NCBI GenBank assembly: GCA_910574345.1
Contig: CAJSZV010000026.1
Coordinates: forward strand, 1-64,000
DNA: 64,000 nucleotides
Source: Clostridiaceae bacterium
GTDB taxonomy: Bacteria > Bacillota > Clostridia > Lachnospirales > Lachnospiraceae
Direction of reading: 5' to 3'
The translations under genes and the position numbers were made by a program. Shown here in pieces: positions 63,474 through 64,000 of this stretch (position 1 is the first letter of the stretch; every line of letters starts with the position of its first letter). The notes under the pieces are model-generated. The model did no database searches. It saw only the letters and a program-made list of their open reading frames with translations, and had not been told where the DNA came from.

Positions 63474-63617
63474 AGGATACACTCCTTCCTGTTTTGAAAA
63501 CACGGTTCATTTGGAAGTATGTGCAAAAAAGCAGAGTTTATGAGTGGAAAAATTGTGATATCAATACAGAAATAATCGGAAATTAAAGAGGAAATTGTGT
63601 AAAACAGGTAAAATTAA

Positions 63618-63646
63618 TTGACAAAAACGGATAAAAATGGTATATT
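63618..63646 (+). promoter_or_regulatory. Strong plus-strand promoter
   Basis: TTGACA (63618-63623), 17-nt spacer, TATATT (63641-63646). Predicted transcript starts near 63653. Confidence 0.8.
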
Positions 63647-63673
63647 TACCAGGTAAAACACGGAAGGGGTGCC

Positions 63674-63817
63674 GTGGGAACGTTTGGATATGGGGGATAC
63701 CAAACTGGTATAAAACACCAAACTGGTATAAAACACCAAACATATAATGCAGTGGTTGATGATCGTGACCAGAAGCTGTCTTCTTATGGGGGGAAGGCAG
63801 CTTTTTTCTGTGCATAA
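63674..63817 (+). CDS. Possible 47-aa repeat peptide
   Basis: GTG 63674 after GGAAGGGG (4-nt spacing). Gly/Tyr/Gln-rich start (MGTFGYGGYQTGIKHQTGIK) with the hexapeptide QTGIKH twice. A terminator lies before the stop codon, so either the terminator leaks or the RNA is not an mRNA. Confidence 0.3.
   Translation: MGTFGYGGYQTGIKHQTGIKHQTYNAVVDDRDQKLSSYGGKAAFFCA
63699..63734 (+). repeat. Perfect tandem 18-bp repeat
   Basis: ACCAAACTGGTATAAAAC twice (63699-63716, 63717-63734), then a partial third ACCAAAC. Each unit holds the small palindrome ACCA-AAC-TGGT. Confidence 0.95.
63773..63807 (+). terminator. Terminator of the plus-strand transcript
   Basis: 11-bp stem AAGCTGTCTTC/GAAGGCAGCTT (one G-T), then Ts to 63807. 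Confidence 0.75.
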
Positions 63818-64000
63818 AAAAAGCCCTCTGAAAAGGGAGGAGCCGGTCTGACCTTTTGCAAGGCCGACCGGCGGATTATGAAAAAAATCTTATCAAATGT
63901 AAGCAGCTTTATCTTTCGATGGTTTAAGTATATTCTACAATTATGAAGAAGGTTTTTCGAGGTTGTAAAAGTGTTATGAAAGAATTGTTAATAAACTGTG
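63818..64000. other. Right edge, no gene seen
   Basis: Holds a hairpin GCCGGTC/GACCGGC (63842-63848 with 63866-63872) with an inner CCTT/AAGG stem and tetraloop TTGC; no T-run follows. The remainder is AT-rich and may be the leader of a gene beyond the window. Confidence 0.5.

Noticed and set aside
63699-63740. CRISPR-like repeats
   Set aside because: The 18-bp units are directly adjacent without spacers; no cas gene in the window.

Overview
The window reads as a chromosomal segment of a spore-forming member of the Clostridia, most likely family Lachnospiraceae. Reasons: DapL-type diaminopimelate synthesis, an ANTAR regulator next to glnA, a GerA germination protein, a CwlD-type amidase beside a SpoIID-like protein, Mini-RNase III next to cysS, a CIRCE-controlled groESL operon and strong AAGGAGG ribosome binding sites. 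Species cannot be fixed from the sequence. Most of the window is ordinary core genome; about 12 kb (26.2-38.3 kb) and about 3.4 kb (58.5-61.9 kb) are AT-rich accessory DNA.

Layout. 0.3-8.1 kb: ftsH; a MerR regulator divergent from isoaspartyl dipeptidase and a YfcC-type permease; a metal-responsive ArsR/CadC regulator with its operator, and a Zn/Cd/Pb P-type ATPase. 8.2-13.5 kb: aat, then glnA with a long GNRA-capped leader hairpin, an ANTAR protein, dapF, dapL and an Lrp/AsnC regulator (nitrogen and lysine/peptidoglycan precursor supply). 13.6-17.9 kb, minus strand: HAD phosphatase, amidase with SPOR-like tail, SpoIID/peptidoglycan-binding protein, NCS2 purine permease. 18.1-26.0 kb: CPBP protease, glycosyltransferase, YitT protein, then a phosphorelay set (REC/HD-GYP/GGDEF protein, Hpt protein, hybrid histidine kinase) that should link a signal to cyclic-di-GMP turnover.

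26,156-38,331: an integrative element in the 3' end of a tRNA-Met(CAT) gene, bounded by perfect 42-bp direct repeats. It carries a tyrosine recombinase, a serine resolvase, a Dam-type methylase, a secreted protein, several unknown proteins, very small ORFs and about 2.2 kb of gene-poor DNA. The latter holds a candidate cloverleaf ncRNA with its own promoter, a recurring TTGGTATTTTGGTATTT motif and origin-like repeats. No relaxase, secretion ATPase or phage structural gene is seen.

38.3-58.3 kb: tRNA-Met and tRNA-Val, lipid kinase, ispF-cysS-mrnC-rlmB, a transglutaminase-like lipoprotein, a PilC-to-PilT operon with four small membrane-anchored proteins between, lactate dehydrogenase, a repeat-bearing DUF4397-like protein, tRNA-Thr, glnS, a MocR regulator, groESL and guaB. 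58.6-61.9 kb: a compact AT-rich defence operon (HTH controller, BglII-family endonuclease, MT-A70 methyltransferase, 51-aa protein, AIPR abortive-infection protein). 62.1-64.0 kb: a lone gerA-type gene on the minus strand and a short plus-strand transcript candidate.

Most distinctive for follow-up: the R-M/AIPR operon, the cloverleaf RNA and repeat system of the tRNA-Met element, the toxin-like structured small gene beside attL, and the glnA leader hairpin paired with an ANTAR gene. All functions are inferred by reading translated sequence; no database search was run.
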